From assembly GCA_947457525.1 (NCBI GenBank), contig CANGXE010000147.1, positions 1 through 5,053 on the forward strand: a stretch of DNA of 5,053 bases, given 5' to 3'. Each line of letters starts with the position of its first letter. The first letter of the stretch is position 1. Below, piece after piece: positions 4,647 through 5,053 of the stretch. The position numbers and the translations under genes were made by a program. Source of the stretch: Bacteroidota bacterium. Its GTDB lineage: Bacteria > Bacteroidota > Bacteroidia > Chitinophagales > LD1. Under the pieces are notes generated by a model, which searched no databases, was not told the DNA's origin, and worked only from the letters and a program-made list of their open reading frames with translations.

Positions 4647-5053
4647 ATGAGTTTACAATGCGGAATTGTGGGATTACCCAACGTAGGAAAATCAACCTTA
4701 TTTAATGCCCTTTCTTCGGCCAAAGCACAAGCGGCCAACTTCCCTTTCTGCACCATCGACCCCAACATCGGGGTGGTGACGGTGCCCGATGCACGTCTAA
4801 AAACACTAGAAAGCTTAGTTAATCCACAGAAAGTAATTCCAACTACTATAGAGTTTGTTGACATTGCGGGCTTGGTGAAAGGCGCGAGCAAAGGTGAAGG
4901 CCTCGGCAACCAGTTTTTGGGCAACATCCGCTCGGTAGATGCCATCATCCATGTGGTGCGCTGCTTCGAAGATGATAACATCATTCACGTTGACGGCTCG
5001 GTGAACCCCGTGCGCGACAAAGAAATCATCGACACTGAGTTGCAGTTGAAAGA
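4647..5053 (+). CDS. ychF: Redox-regulated ATPase YchF (partial, 3' end outside window)
   Basis: YchF/OLA1 is an Obg-related P-loop NTPase that prefers ATP and associates with ribosomes; it is linked to control of translation and the oxidative-stress response. The visible N-terminal 135 residues, of a usual length near 365, begin MSLQCGIVGLPNVGKSTLFN with the Walker A motif GLPNVGKS at 9-16. They continue with the family-typical NFPFCTIDPNIGVVTVPD (31-48) and the G3 motif DIAGLVKGASKGEGLGNQFL, whose DxxG is Asp72-Gly75. VDAIIHVVRCFED follows. The G4-equivalent NxxE motif, which explains the ATP preference, and the C-terminal TGS domain would lie beyond the right edge. The gene is divergent from surE and appears intact as far as it goes. 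Confidence 0.97.
   Translation, partial: MSLQCGIVGLPNVGKSTLFNALSSAKAQAANFPFCTIDPNIGVVTVPDARLKTLESLVNPQKVIPTTIEFVDIAGLVKGASKGEGLGNQFLGNIRSVDAIIHVVRCFEDDNIIHVDGSVNPVRDKEIIDTELQLK

Noticed and set aside
4616..4984. 122-codon minus-strand open frame opposite ychF
   Set aside because: The plus strand encodes unmistakable YchF motifs here; the antisense product is low-complexity and matches nothing known to me.

Overview
The window looks like the chromosome of a member of the Bacteroidota, possibly a Chitinophagales, Saprospirales or Sphingobacteriales-like lineage; the rank below phylum is a guess. The main evidence is a HU-CCDC81/SPOR fusion protein, a domain architecture known essentially from this phylum. 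Supporting evidence is a surE - small membrane protein - lpxB cluster of Bacteroidota type, start sites without clear Shine-Dalgarno sequences, and A/T-rich palindromic intergenic repeats. LpxB also shows that the cell makes lipid A and therefore has an outer membrane.

Positions 1-1105 hold no intact gene. Positions 1-463 are the decayed C-terminal part of an IS256-family transposase. It reads in one frame but carries one each of TAA, TGA and TAG. A likely terminal inverted repeat lies near 480-501. Positions about 540-866 are a dense set of hairpins and short repeats: a 7-bp hairpin, three copies of CATTCGTG, a 9-bp GC-rich hairpin, a 7-bp inverted repeat, and a 43-nt near-perfect palindrome. 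This looks like a dispersed non-coding repeat. Positions 867-1104 are A/C-rich and strikingly poor in G at the start. A 10-bp inverted repeat (1105-1129) lies just upstream of the first intact gene.

Positions 1206-5053 are ordinary, tightly packed core chromosome. A plus-strand gene encodes a membrane-anchored protein with HU-like N-terminal domains and a C-terminal SPOR domain (352 aa). It converges, with a 6-bp gap, on a minus-strand cluster read in the order surE, a three-helix membrane protein, lpxB. The last two overlap as TAATG, and 10 bp separate surE from the membrane gene, so the three are probably one transcript. A 126-bp divergent intergenic region separates surE from ychF (plus strand), which runs off the right edge.

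The intact genes concern the envelope (lipid A synthesis; a putative peptidoglycan-binding membrane protein), nucleotide salvage or stress (SurE) and translation-linked ATPase function (YchF). I found no clearly new biological system. The most notable items are the repeat cluster, the inverted repeat with DnaA-box-like arms upstream of the HU-SPOR gene, and the uncharacterised membrane protein coupled to lpxB.
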